Assembly (NCBI GenBank): GCA_950106755.1
Contig: CATNNA010000004.1
Location: 1,706,001-1,770,000 of the forward strand
Origin: Climacium dendroides
Taxonomy: Eukaryota > Streptophyta > Bryopsida > Hypnales > Climaciaceae
Length of the DNA stretch: 64,000 nucleotides
Direction of reading: 5' to 3'
The notes under the pieces are model-generated. The model did not search any database and was not told where the DNA came from. It was given only the letters and a program-made list of their open reading frames with translations. Positions within the stretch are counted from its first letter, which is position 1. Each line of letters opens with the position of its first letter. Of the stretch, positions 1 to 11,159 are shown in pieces. Made by a program: the position numbers and the translations under genes.

Positions 1-2
1 AA

Positions 3-149
3 TACAAGGACGGCATAAAGTTCCCTTCAATTAAGTTGGACCTCCTTGACAAGGGTGCATTTGAACTAGACAACAAGCTCTTGGCAAGGCTCCTGGTGGT
101 TAGCGGCTGCTTGTGTCGGAGCAGGTGTAGTATTGATCCTCCGACCTGA
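3..149 (+). CDS. C-terminal end of an unrecognised protein (runs in from the left edge)
   Basis: An open frame enters from the left edge and ends at a TGA at 147-149, giving 48 codons. The composition looks like ordinary protein (YKDGIKFPSIKLDLLDKG, then a Cys/Ser/Arg-rich end). No start codon lies in the window and no family is recognised. It could be the last exon of a plus-strand gene, or chance. It is followed directly by AT-rich sequence and a copy of the dispersed palindrome at 184-202. Function is unknown. Confidence 0.25.
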   Translation, partial: YKDGIKFPSIKLDLLDKGAFELDNKLLARLLVVSGCLCRSRCSIDPPT

Positions 150-413
150 AGAAAACTGAGAGTACAAAATCCTTTTATAATTTATCCTCGGCTCAAAGAT
201 AACAAACTTATTATACAATGAATATCGTCAACCCAAAGAAAACACAATGCTTCCACAATTATCCTCAGCCCAAAGATATTTCAATATAGAGAAACACCAA
301 AGGTTCAAATCAAATTTCAAAATTTTATTAATGCATATGAATGAAATTTATATAAAAAATTGTATTTATACAATGCACAATGAATTCTGTGATCAACTGC
401 AATAAAGAGAAGT
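150..413. other. Non-coding AT-rich stretch with two dispersed palindromes
   Basis: No gene is visible. Two copies of the degenerate motif ATCCTCGGCTCAAAGATAA lie near 184 and 261. The same motif recurs through the first 9.7 kb. Confidence 0.5.
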
Positions 414-1404
414 CTATTTCTTCCTATGAGTCTCCCGTTTAATTACTAGATTCATCTTCGGTAGGACGAAACAATACCCAAGATTCTTAGCGGACTCCTC
501 CATACCACCTAAAATGACATTTGCATTATAGGACTTTGAAGACATGGAGGACATGCCAATGTGGTTGGCATCAACGAACTCATACAGGTGACCAAATGGA
601 CAATCCTCATATAGCTGCCTCAACTACGGACCGAGGCTATTCAACAAAACTTTATGCCTATGCGCATGATGACTCAACCACTGCAAGAGAAACGCGTCCG
701 AAATGACAAAAATCAGCCCCTCCTAATCTACAGAAATTTGACGAATTTCAGTCAATTAGGACAAAAACTGTCCGAATTGACAGAAAATTGTCTAAATTGA
801 CAAAAAACTGTCAATTTTCTGTAGATTAGGAGGGGCTGATTTTTGTCATTTCGGACCAATTTTTGTCATTTTGGACTGCTTTTCTTGTAGTGAACTCTCT
901 AGAAATATCCCATTCCTGTTCTCATTGAGGACGCCCTTTTGCGGAGAGTCGTCAATGAGAATAGTATTGTCCTTGCTAAAAGATGTTGGATTGTTAGGAT
1001 CAATAAACAACTGCTCATCAAGCACTTTAAAAAGCAGATCCTTCCAAGGGCTCCCAATTTGTTTAAGGAATTTTTCCTTAGAAACTTCTGCCCTCTTGTA
1101 CTTTTCTTGACCTAGGATATCGAATGGCGCCCTGTTGTTTTGGAATTGAAAACCTACAACAGATTCCACTGTCTTTTCCACCATGGAGCTCCAAACTACA
1201 ATGCAATTCAAGATACTTGAAACCTCTTCTAAGAATTTCCTTAAGTTGGGACGAACAAAGACAACCTTCGTCCCACTAATAGTAGGAATTTTATCAGAGA
1301 ATTCATTATCATGCACGATGTAATGCTGTTTTCTCAAATAAGACCCTTGACCTTCATTCTCGCACAATATTCTGTTTAAATCAAGCACAACATTCAACCA
1401 CTTC
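414..1404 (-). pseudogene. FCP1/NIF-like (HAD phosphatase-fold) gene 3' part, broken by a MITE
   Basis: Exon sequence starts after an acceptor near 1405 and reads KWLNVVLDLNRILCE. This resembles the first motif of plant FCP1-homology proteins, with DLN in place of the catalytic DxD. Further on are VVFVRPNLRKFLEE, CIVVWSSM and ILIDDSPQKG, the usual FCP1/NIF motif order. At 893 the frame runs into a MITE (679-892) flanked by AAC duplications. Removing the MITE and one AAC joins the frame to a continuation that contains an in-frame TAG (about 20 codons on) and then YLRQLYE-like sequence ending at 414. Proteins of this family bind or dephosphorylate protein targets, but this copy cannot be functional. 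It is probably the 3' end of the same decayed gene seen at 3.9-9.0 kb. The family is fairly secure, the gene extent less so. Confidence 0.6.
679..892. mobile_element. CACTA-type MITE, family 1, copy 1
   Basis: This is a 214-bp fold-back element. It starts CACTGCAAGAGAAA, ends TTTTCTTGTAGTG and has long internal inverted repeats built from TGACAGAAATTG-like words. A 3-bp target duplication, AAC, flanks it (676-678 and 893-895), as expected for CACTA-superfamily insertions. It lies inside the coding sequence of the FCP1-like pseudogene. Confidence 0.9.
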
Positions 1405-1502
1405 TATTGTGGTAGGGCAACTACCGTGGACACATTCCACGGCACACACTTTATGTGTTCCCTCTCTAATACTTGATTAAACAAAAAAAAAAAGAGATGT
1501 AG

Positions 1503-1703
1503 TTACCTATTGAAATGCGAAATTAGGTGACCCATTAAATAGCGAATAGCACTAAATCCTACTAAACGATTGCAAAACCCCTCCACTAAAAGTTTGTTTG
1601 AGTGCGAACAGCCAAAGCACACTTTTGATTCTTTTGCGCTGGGCACAAATATAGTCAAAATCAATTCATTAGAGACAAGATCCATTGAAATATTGTATTC
1701 CAT
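1503..1703 (-). pseudogene. Probable exon upstream of the FCP1-like part
   Basis: The frame reads SMDLVSNELILTIFVPSAKE at its start and SHFNR at its end, where a good donor follows (CAATAG|GTAACT, near 1503). The next candidate acceptor is near 1405, just before the FCP1-like exon. It is therefore likely another exon of the same decayed minus-strand gene. It contains four cysteines or so but no recognised motif. Confidence 0.35.
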
Positions 1704-2240
1704 ATATTTATTTCAAAATAAATTATGATACATCTGTTTAATCGATCTCAATGATTACTATGATCCAACTTTGTTACAATGTAAATTACAATCCATTCGG
1801 GTATCTACACTCTGCTACATGACGCAATTAGAAGGGGGTAGTTTATTGACACTACAAAATCAGAGGCTATCCACTCCCTCTTGTCAATTAAAATAAATCA
1901 ACATAAGAGTCCCACACTAGAAATTAAAATCACAAACATGCCATTACATTCCACTACAACAAAAGCAGTGTTTTATGATTGCAAAATATGACTGTAGTGA
2001 GTCGTAAAATCAAAAAATACAACTCACGCAAAAATCACTGTAGATGACTCGGAATATGACTGACTCCAGTCGTTTAGAAGCAGTCGCTTCAGTCATCAGT
2101 CATATTGGCAGTCATATTTTCCGAAGGGTATAAATACTCATTTTTAGCCATAGTATGCCAACATGGCGTATACTTTGACTTTCCTAGGGGAGTCTTGACT
2201 TTTTCTTGAGTTGCTTGGGCAAACAAAAAAATCCTACATG

Positions 2241-2720
2241 GAATATGATTATGGTCAGTCATATTTTTGAATGACGTGGAATATGACTGCGATCAGTCAT
2301 ATTTTTGGATGATGTGAAATATGACTGTAGTGAGTTATATTTTTTGATGACATGGAATATGACTGTAGTCAGTCATATTTTTGGATGACATGGAATATGA
2401 CTGCAGTCAGTCATATTTTTGAATGATGTGAAATATGACTGCAGTCAGTCATATTTTTTGATGACATGGAATATGACTGCAGTCAGTCATATTTTTGGAT
2501 GACGTGGAATATGACTGCAGTCAGTCATATTTTTGGATGATATGGAATATGACTGCAGTTAGTCATATTTTTGAATGACATGGAATATGACTGCAGTGAG
2601 TCATATTTTTTGATGGCATGGAATATGACTGAGGTGAGTCATATTTTGCAGTAATGTAGAATACGACTCTCGTCAGTCATATTTTATGAAATATGACTTC
2701 TGTAAGTCATATTTTTGGTT
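2241..2720. repeat. Tandem array of a 38-bp palindromic unit
   Basis: About 12 copies of a roughly 38-bp unit share the core ATATGACTGCAGTCAGTCAT, whose ends (ATATGAC and GTCATAT) are complementary, followed by TTTTTGGATGACATGG. The array lies in the left third of the 1952-3835 CACTA element and resembles its terminal repeats. Confidence 0.9.
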
Positions 2721-2939
2721 TCATGAAGTTGCAAGTAGCTTCCAATGTCTTTGTTTCAACTTTTAATGCCTGCATATACAATCAAAGAAATGAGAGGTTA
2801 GTTCTTAGTGATTGAATAACAAAGCCTAACCTTCAAAGATTTACAATCAACACAAAATATGTAGTTCAAGTTTAGGATAGGAAGAATAAGATTGATGATG
2901 GAGGAAACAAGAAAAAAAATATAAGTACTAAGAGATAAC

Positions 2940-3400
2940 AAGAATCAAAAGTTAAAATGCAATAAGGAATAAGAAACAACAACTAAGCAACAACTAAGAC
3001 ACAATAAGAAACAAGAAGCAATACAAAACAAGAAACAACAACTAAGACACAATATGAGGCAACAATTAAGACATAAGAACAAATAAAAAGCAACAACTAA
3101 GATACAAGAAGAAACAAGAAGCACCAACTAAGACATGACAAGAAACAACAAGAAATGAGAGTATAGATGCAATAAGAAGAAATAAGAAGCAAGAACTACA
3201 AAACAAGAGGAAACAAAAAAACAAGAACTAGGAAGAAGAAAGAGTTCAAATGCAAGAGAAAGAAAGAATTTAGATGCAACAATAAAAAACAAGAAGCATG
3301 AATTAGAGAGTAACAAGAAACAAGAGTTAAGATGCAACAAAAAACAACAAGTGAGAGCTAAGAGACAATAAAAAGTAAGGAAGAAGAGCCACAAGAAGTG
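2940..3400. repeat. Purine-rich low-complexity stretch
   Basis: Irregular repeats of AAGAAACAAGAAGCAACAACT-like words. Open frames on the minus strand (Leu/Cys/Phe-rich) are a by-product of this composition and are not genes. Confidence 0.85.
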
Positions 3401-4358
3401 ATGGCTAGGGTTTCAAAACCCTAAAAAAATAGTGACTAGGATTCAAAATCCAAAAAAGTAGGTGACTAGGATTTCAAAATTTTAAACAATGACTTCTCTA
3501 TATTTTTTTGGATTTGCCCAAATTTTTCTTGAATTGCCCAAAACAAAAAAAATCACTATTATATGAAAATATTAGTGATAATATGACTCAATGTTCCCAA
3601 ACATGTTCCCAGCGTTCCCAAACATGTTCCCTACGTTCCCTATGAAGTACTTTGGTATTCCTAATGGCCGTATAGTATACGCTTGTGAAGTACAAGGCGT
3701 AAAAATAATTGGCAGTCATATTTTGCAGTCATATTTCTCCCCAAAATGTTGGCCTTCAAGAATATGACTGCAAGCAGTCGCCAGTCATCCTCAGTCATAA
3801 TTTTGCAGTCATAAAACACTGCCATTGTTGTAGTGTTCGACAGACTCAAGAATAATCATATTGAAGATGCTAGAGACTATACCTATCCAAAATCTCTGTT
3901 TGAAGTACTTTCGTGCACAAAACCCTCAAAAGCCAAACTCTTGTCATTGTCGAAGGGGTTCTTGAGCTCCACCACCATCTCATTGATTAGAGAAGCACTT
4001 GCAAGGGATATAGATTCAACAGCAATTTCCCCCTCCCCTTGTATATTTGGGACAAACTCCCCTTGCAATTCCAAATTAAAAGGCTAACCTAAGATATCCT
4101 CGCACCGAAGATAATTGACATCAACTTTTGATTCCACAGGTCCAATTGTAGAAGACAGGATCTGTTTCTGGATCTACTCTTCTAGACCACCATCGGGAAA
4201 TTTCGACACCTAGTTTGGTTTAGTAGGGAAAGGAATACCTCTATCCTCTTGTGAAGGAGGATGAGAGGTAGGATTATCTTCGACTCGAGATCCTCCGAAG
4301 TATACGCGAAAGTCATCTGCTGATTTAAGGCTTCAGCGAAAGTAGCTCCACCAAACAC

Positions 4359-4685
4359 TCAACGTTGAGAAGATTGAGTAAGAGAAGGATCCTGCAACAT
4401 TGTCTTCAAAGAGACATTTTCCATTCGCAATTTTTCAATTTCTGCCTTCAGTGCCTCCTTCTCTGCTTGCTTCATTGCCCGTTTCATTGCTACTTGTACT
4501 CGCTTAAAGGCCTTCCTCTCCTCCCTTTTCCTCCAGAAATCTTTGTTCCCTTGCTTGACCCAAACAAGGCTAGGTTGTGGCTCCACAATAGAGTCCACTT
4601 CTTGGTTGCCCTCGAATGGGCTTGTTGCATCCGGCTCCAAACCACCGTATTCAATATCCTTCAAGTTTGAGTAGGTGTCATCCAT
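4359..4685 (-). pseudogene. Coiled-coil exon within the decayed gene
   Basis: An acidic start (MDDTYSNLKDIEYGG) is followed by a Lys/Glu/Ala-rich heptad-like segment (KRAMKQAEKEALKAEIEKLR) and then VSLKTML. The frame continues downstream past 4359 for some codons. It is flanked by the dispersed palindrome near 4270. A coiled coil is likely; function is unknown. Confidence 0.4.
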
Positions 4686-5274
4686 GTCACTAAGGTTGTA
4701 GTCCGTCTCTATCTCTTGGATGGGATTCTTGCCTTTCTACTTTATTTTTTCTCCCACCGTTTACTCCTGAATTAGCATAGAGGACAATGCAAGCCCACGG
4801 TTCACCACCTAGAAGTCCTTTGCGTCAACTTCTAGATCATCCTTTTGGATGATCTCGATGTTCGTTCCGAATTCATTGAACTTCAAATGAAGGCAATGTG
4901 AAAGCCTCCAGAGTTACCAGGTTGCACGAACGATCGTACTTTGCCACTTTGGAAGGTATAGCGAGTTCTCATGGCAAAATCGTTATTGTCCAAAAAACTG
5001 TCATATTTTGTCATCTTCCTGAGTTTTTCCAATAAATGCCGCTTAGTAAGCTTGTAATAAAAAAGACCATACATCTACAAATCGACCATCTTTTGTCAAT
5101 ACTCATATCTCACATCTCACAAATAAGAGTCCTATCAAATAGAATATGTAAACATTATCCTTGATTCAAGGATAAAATTGGTGTAGGTTTTTTATATGAT
5201 TCAAATTAATAGTGCATTGATCACCAAGTAGAAGATAAGCAATGAGAAGAGGAATTTCTCTTTGAGCCAAAGAT

Positions 5275-5489
5275 CACTACAAGAGAAACGTGTCCTAAAT
5301 GATAGAAATCAGCCCCTCCTAAATGACAGAAATTTGACAAGTTTCTGTCAATTAGGACACAAAACTGTCCGAAATGACAGAAAATTGTCCTAATTGACAA
5401 AAATTTGTCAATTTTCAGTCAATTAGGAGGGGCTGATTTCTGTCATTTAGGACCAATTTCTGTCATTTCGGACATGTTTTCTTATAGTG
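5275..5489. mobile_element. CACTA-type MITE, family 1, copy 2
   Basis: A 215-bp fold-back element from CACTACAAGAGAAACG to TTTTCTTATAGTG, flanked by GAT on both sides (5272-5274 and 5490-5492). Its internal sequence matches copy 1. Confidence 0.92.
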
Positions 5490-5935
5490 GATGAACATTG
5501 AATCAGGATTTTTATCTTCAACCCAAAGATAACAATCTCAACTGAATGCCCATCCTTGGTTCAAAGATAATAGTCAAAAGACTCTCAACTCTTACCTTTG
5601 TGGCAATCATGAACTTTGATCCCCTGTAAATGCCAATGACGTTCTCACCCCTCACACAAAAGTTCTAAAGAATATCAATATAGAACTCCATCTTGAGTTT
5701 GTTTGGATGAACTCTACATTTGGCCTCGGTATTCTTTTAAAATTTCCTATGATAAGGAATTCCATCCGTAGAATACACCTTCTTCACCGCATCCAGATTG
5801 ATTAGCTCTCCGTCCTCTCCTTTCTTCATCACAAATAGAAGTTTGACAACAAATGCCACCGCTCGGTTGGTTGAGTTGTCCAACCTCTTAGCTTTGCTCA
5901 GGTGATACGTCAACACTTTGACCTCAAAGTCCTTC

Positions 5936-6150
5936 CACTACAAGAGAAAGTCGTCCTAATTGACAGAAATCAGCCCCTCCTAATCTACAAAAATTTGACA
6001 AGTTTATGTCAATTAGGACAAAAAATTGTCCGAATTGACAGAAAATTGTCCAAATTGACAAAAATCTGTCAATTTTCTGTCAATTAGGAGGGGCTGATTT
6101 CTGTCAATTAGGACGACTTTCTGTCAATTCGGACAGGTTTTCTTGTAGTG
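5936..6150. mobile_element. CACTA-type MITE, family 1, copy 3
   Basis: A 215-bp fold-back element from CACTACAAGAGAAAG to TTTTCTTGTAGTG. The flanks are TTC (5933-5935) and TTT (6151-6153), a 3-bp duplication with one change. Confidence 0.9.
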
Positions 6151-6820
6151 TTTAGTCACGAAGCTGCAAACTTACTGGCCGTGTCCGAATCGGATTGATT
6201 TCCCACAATCCATATTAACCAATTGTTTAGTGTAGTGATCTTGAGCTTGAGGTGAGCCGCTAAATAATTCAGTAGTGGAAGATTTGGTGAACCATCTCTG
6301 GATCTAGCTCTTGGTCTTGGAAGGATTAAAAAATCAATGACAACAAGGCAAAGCTCCCTATTGACGTAGGGCCACTAGTGGCTTGTCATGAACGCTTGTG
6401 GACAACATTGGTGACCTTGGATGTAGACATTCCCTTCTATCTTGAATACTCGCTCCTTCATCTTCATAAAACTCTTGAACATGGGATAGAACATAGACAA
6501 TTTTGCATTGTCTTAAAAGTCTATGGTTGTCTTTTTTTTTGCCTCGTTGGTGAGGCGCTTCACATAAGAAGCATTTGGCGAGGCAGTGAGGAGGAAATCC
6601 CACGACACCGAGGTGAACATATGCTAGCGCTTCCATTTCACTTCTCCGTTTGTAACCCTGAATTTCAAGGACTTATGTATGGCTATGAACTCCTCCATAA
6701 CAATTTTCTTGCGCTTTCTGCGCTCAACCCAGTGCTCAGTCTTATAGTTGTCCTCGCACAAGATCTTCATTGTAGCCACCAAGACTTTTGGATATTCTTG
6801 AGTATGCCCTTCAGTTCTTC

Positions 6821-7036
6821 CACTACAAGAAAAATTGGTCCTAATTGACAGAAATCAACTAGTCCTAATTGACAGAAAATTGACAGGTTTTTGTCAATTC
6901 AGACAATTTTCTGTCAATTTGGACAATTTTTTGTCCTAATTGACAGAAACTTATCAATTTTTTTGTCAATTAGGACTAGTTGATTTTTGTCAATTAGGAC
7001 CAATTTTTGTCAATTTGGACAGTTTCTCTTGTAATG
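6821..7036. mobile_element. CACTA-type MITE, family 1, copy 4
   Basis: A 216-bp fold-back element from CACTACAAGAAAAAT to TTCTCTTGTAATG, flanked by TTC on both sides (6818-6820 and 7037-7039). It interrupts an exon of the decayed gene. The fused frame upstream ends in residues contributed by the MITE. Confidence 0.92.
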
Positions 7037-8973
7037 TTCCAAGCAGATGAAGGACAAATTCCTTGAGGTCATTGTCCATGAAATGCCCCATGTGCCTGAA
7101 GAATTCCCTTTTCAATGAGAAGTTCTTGGAACTGAAGTTCTTTACACAGTTGTATGAAGTGTGTATGAGAGGATCAATCAGCGATCTGTTTGTGTGCTTC
7201 TGGAAGAACTTGTCCCATAATTGGTAAGTTATGTTTGCCAACGTAATTATTGTAATTTCATTCTTGACATCAAACGCGAGCTTTACCTTGGCACCTTCTT
7301 TGTTTGGGTTGATACTACCATACTGAATTAGGACAACATCTACAAATTCCTATAGGACAAGATATTCAAAGAATGAGTGCTAGTTCTGATATAGAAGATG
7401 ATTGGTAGATAGAGCAAACTATCCTCGAACCGAACACAATCAAAACCTATCAATTTGCTCAGAAATTACATATTGCTATTGCAATGTGCCAATAAAAAAA
7501 GATATGTGACAATAATATTATCTTTGCCTCGAGGATAAAAAAAGTATAGATAGATTACCTTGTAGATGGCGACATTGCAAATGACTTTGTTTCATCTTGT
7601 CAATCCCTTGCCATCCACATTAGTTGGACGCTTGAGTGCCAACCAGATTTGCTTGCATGCAAAAATCTGGTTCTCCCAAGTTGGTGAACAAGGTGGTTGG
7701 AGGAGTTGTACCACTTCAATATCTTAGTCAACTTTTGGGCATCTAGCGTCCAAACAATTGTTGCCTCCCACGTCTACAACTCAACCTTCCGAGTCTTGCA
7801 ACACCCTTCTTTTTGTAGCATCTTGGAAGTAGTGATACTATACTGGCCATTAATAATTAAGAAATTTCCATCCTTAATTTCATTCCAATCTTTTGGATGG
7901 TTCTTTAGAAGCTTGTTATTGGCATCAGCTGAGGTCAAGCAAACTAATTGCTTTTATTGAACAGACCCAAGATGGACAAGGGTGTCCTTGATTTCCTCTA
8001 TAATCTTCAGCTCCAATTTATGAATGATGTATCTTAGAGGCACCAAATGACATTTAAAGATGCTTACCTTGAATATGCTAGGTTTGAAAATGAAGCACAA
8101 CTTGTGCTTGTCTCGGAAATCCTTTGGGTATGCACCAACCACTTCAAATTTCTGAATAGGTGCATTGTCACCAAGTTTCTCCATATGAACGTTTGTAAAC
8201 ACAAACTTGGAACTCCCAACAATTGTAGGACGAGTCTTTGAGATAGACCTTCGACACTTCTTACTAGTTTCAACACCCTCGCTTTCTAGATTCTTTTTCT
8301 TTTGGGTCTAGGCACGGGTTGTTCCTCTTCTACTCCCTCTACTTCCAGTGCGGCTACACGCATCCAATACTAACCTTGACTCAACATTAAGTTTGCGGCG
8401 ATGTTGACCTTGTCCTTGGTCCCTGTAAGGTTGTTTGGTTACATGCTCTTTGGCAAATTCTTTGAGTTGTTGAATCATGTACCCAATTCTCCTTGCTATG
8501 GCAATGACATTTTTACGAACCTACAGATTGAATCGACGATGGAATTCTTTTGCCAATGCATCATGGTTTTCCTCATGCAAATCTTTGACGAGGTTATCAA
8601 AGTCGATGACACCTACATTGTCATCCTCATGCATGACAATGGAGTGGGTGTGCTTTGGATCCACTCCTGACCATTTGCAATCATGCAGAGTTATAATGAT
8701 GTATTTCTTCTAATGTTGCTCTACAAGTGCGACCTTCTTGTCAAGGTTCCAATTCATATACATCCCTAAGTTTTGCAGTTTGTAGCGTGGGAAAACGTAG
8801 TCTTTATATTGGTACATACCAAAGGTCCACGAATCTACGATGGATTTGAATTGTCAGAGCTTGTTGTATAGCTTTGGCATGTCGGTTATGAAGTGCTCAT
8901 CTCCCTCCCACTTGTTGAATGGTTCAAGGAATGGGGTAGTAGCTGAGTAGTCATAATCATTCACAGCAACCAT

Positions 8974-9410
8974 TTTTAAAAAAGATCTACATAACAATTC
9001 ATGTCGAATTATCTTCGCCTCGAAAATAATCGTGAAATGACATTTATATTTTTCTACCCAAGATAAATGAATGTTATTTAGTTCTACATGAGGTCATGGC
9101 TCATTTCAAGAGTATTGAGGTGTACATTTAATTTGTTTGTGTATGTTATTATCAAGAAATGTTTAACCATGATTGATTAGTGGAGTCAAATATCCTCAAG
9201 CCGAGGATATCTCTTACAATTGGAGTCACTCATATATTGGTTTGAATTTTTGATGATTGGTCACTTATCTTCGATTCGAGGACAATATTTTTACGACTTG
9301 ATGAACATATAATTGAAGTTTTTTTTTATAACTTTAATGAATTGTTTGTTAGGAATGAGTTTGTTTTGATAAGTTATCTTCGGGTCAAGGATAATTCTTC
9401 CTAAGGCATT
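8974..9410. other. 5' flank of the decayed gene with palindromic motifs
   Basis: AT-rich, with no gene seen. Copies of the dispersed palindrome occur near 9011, 9192, 9268 and 9376, increasing toward the array at 9411. Confidence 0.5.
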
Positions 9411-9734
9411 ATGAATAATAATGATAATCATCCTGGACTCGATGATAATATCTTTGACTCAAAAATAATTATCATTGAGTCCAAGATGATTATCTTCAAA
9501 TCAAAGATAATTATGCCCGAGTCAATGATAATTATCATTGAGTTGAAAATACCTACTATCAAGTCCAAGATGATTATCCTTGAGTCTAGGATAATCATCT
9601 TTGACTTAATGATACTTATTGTGGACTCAATGATAATTATCTTCAATTCAAAGATAATTATTCTCGAGACTAAGATGATTATCCTCAAGTCGAGGATGAT
9701 TATCTTTGACTCGAAGATAAATAGCAATGTTTGA
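9411..9734. repeat. Dense array of GATAATTATC / ATC-TTCGACTCGAA-GAT palindromes
   Basis: Head-to-tail degenerate units of about 25-35 bp, each close to GATAATTATCTTCGAGTCAA. The array is open in several frames on both strands (Ile/Asp/Ser-rich), which follows from the repeat and not from coding. The same unit occurs singly through 0.2-9.4 kb. Confidence 0.85.
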
Positions 9735-11159
9735 CCATATACCAATACAAAAATTGACCAAAATCCTAATTTTAAATCCTATCATCTAACCAATAATTTA
9801 GCATCTAAACTATGTACAAGCAACATAACCCATTCAAAGGAAAATAGACAATGAGAAGCAATACTATAATTTCTTACCAAGAATATCAGTTCCACTTTTT
9901 CTATCACCTCTTTCAAGGCTGCAACTATAGACTTGTCTACAAATTCAAAATTGTAAGCAAACCTTTAACCAAACTTATAGCAATTGTTTTTTTAAACAAG
10001 AAACCCTAAGCAACCCCTCTGCAAAGACTAAGCAATCTCCAACAGACCCTGAGCAATTGAAGAGGAAGTAAACAACAATTGAAACTACTAAACCTAAAGC
10101 AATAAATGAGACACCTTAAGCATTTAATAGAGTAAATAAATAGGAATTGCTTGTTTTTGGCAAGTAGTCCTCAACAACAATGTAAATGCAAGCAAGCAAC
10201 TACTACGTGCAATCTGAAATTGGAAATTTTGTTTAGAAACTCACTATTCCCAATAGCACGGAAATCACAAGCAATAGCGCAAGAGAAAGTAGGCTCAGAG
10301 GTGCATTTAGCTCTACTACAACAAACCACGTGCGAATAAGTGGTTTCTAATAAACTATAATTTTAACTTCAAATTTTGAGCAATGTTTACTAATGAACAT
10401 AGGATTCTACTTCCAAAATTTCAAACTCAAATAAAATATGGAATGATTTCTAAAAGAAGTTGAAAATGCACTAAAATGGCATGTTTTTTTAACTCAAATA
10501 TTTTTAGAGAACACATGTTGCAACCTGACTTTTCGATTTTTTTCTCTCTATTGTGTTTTGAAACACGAAATCCGAAGAAAAGTATACTCGGATTGGTAAA
10601 GGAAGAAGGAAAAAACTAAAAGTTAGGATAACTAGGGAAACAAGCAATGATCAAAACAGAAAATGAAACAGAACGAATATCAAAAACAAATCCGGTCTAG
10701 ATCTAAAGTCGAAAGATTAGATCCAGGACCTACACCCGGAAAATTGGAAAAAAAGTAATGATTAGGTTTTCCAATATACAAAAAGACTCCTTTAGGGTTT
10801 GGACTATCCATTTGCACCTGAGAGCTCTCGCTTACCTGCCATGCTCTCAACTGTGTTGGAGCCATTTCTGTGTGAGTGTGTTTGTTTCCTTTGTGCTGAT
10901 CAAAGATTGGAGAAAGAATTAGTTTTGTGTATCTGAGTGCGGAAGATTGAGATTGAGTGCCGCGAGAGTTTGTGTGAGAATTGACACAGGTGGTGACTCG
11001 GTTGAAATTGAGGAGAGATTGTGAGGAAACGGGACGTGCGGCCAGGAGAGTAGTAAGTTAGTCATTCGGTGAGGAGACAGATGCTGCAACTAAAGTGATC
11101 TAGAGCTTAAGGACAAGCGAGCGCATCAAAGATAGAAGTTAAGGTTAGAAAGGTGGCGC
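9735..11159. other. Intergenic, no gene recognised
   Basis: AT-rich to about 10.5 kb, then more balanced sequence that probably forms the 5' part of repeat-family copy A. There are only short, unconvincing open frames. Confidence 0.4.

Larger units (their letters stand above)
1952..3835. mobile_element. Non-autonomous CACTA element (1.9 kb) with TTC target duplication
   Basis: The left end is CACTACAACAAAAGCAGTG and the right end is its near-complement, with inverted terminal repeats of about 44 bp (1952-1995 and 3792-3835). TTC occurs on both sides (1949-1951 and 3836-3838). Inside are a 38-bp palindromic tandem array and a long purine-rich low-complexity stretch, with no credible gene. It sits within the decayed minus-strand gene. 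The terminal repeats carry the same GCAGTCATA-type words as the internal array, as expected if these are transposase-binding subterminal repeats. Confidence 0.9.
3883..8973 (-). pseudogene. Decayed multi-exon gene of unknown family
   Basis: A minus-strand coding signal starts at ATG 8973 (MVAVNDYDYSATTPFLEPFN) and can be followed in blocks down to about 3.9 kb. Blocks include DNAPIQKFEVVGAYPKDFRD (near 8160), QIFACKQIWLALKRPTNVDG with a donor AAG|GTAATC (near 7560), GSINPNKEGAKVKLAFDVKN (near 7300), VERRKRKKIVMEEFIAIHKS (near 6720), KKGEDGELINLDAVKKVYS (near 5800) and a Lys/Glu-rich coiled coil at 4359-4685. In-frame stops are frequent, for example after LYNKL near 8850 and after GKGLTR near 7590. 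Three MITEs interrupt it. It probably continues into the FCP1-like part at 414-1703. I do not recognise the protein; it could be a host gene or a gene carried by a large transposon. Confidence 0.5.

Noticed and set aside
2945..3394. Minus-strand open frames rich in Leu, Cys and Phe
   Set aside because: They lie in purine-rich low-complexity sequence inside a CACTA element; composition alone explains them.
9411..9745. Overlapping open frames of about 105 codons on both strands
   Set aside because: They are produced by the palindromic GATAATTATC array, with Ile/Asp/Ser repeats on either strand.
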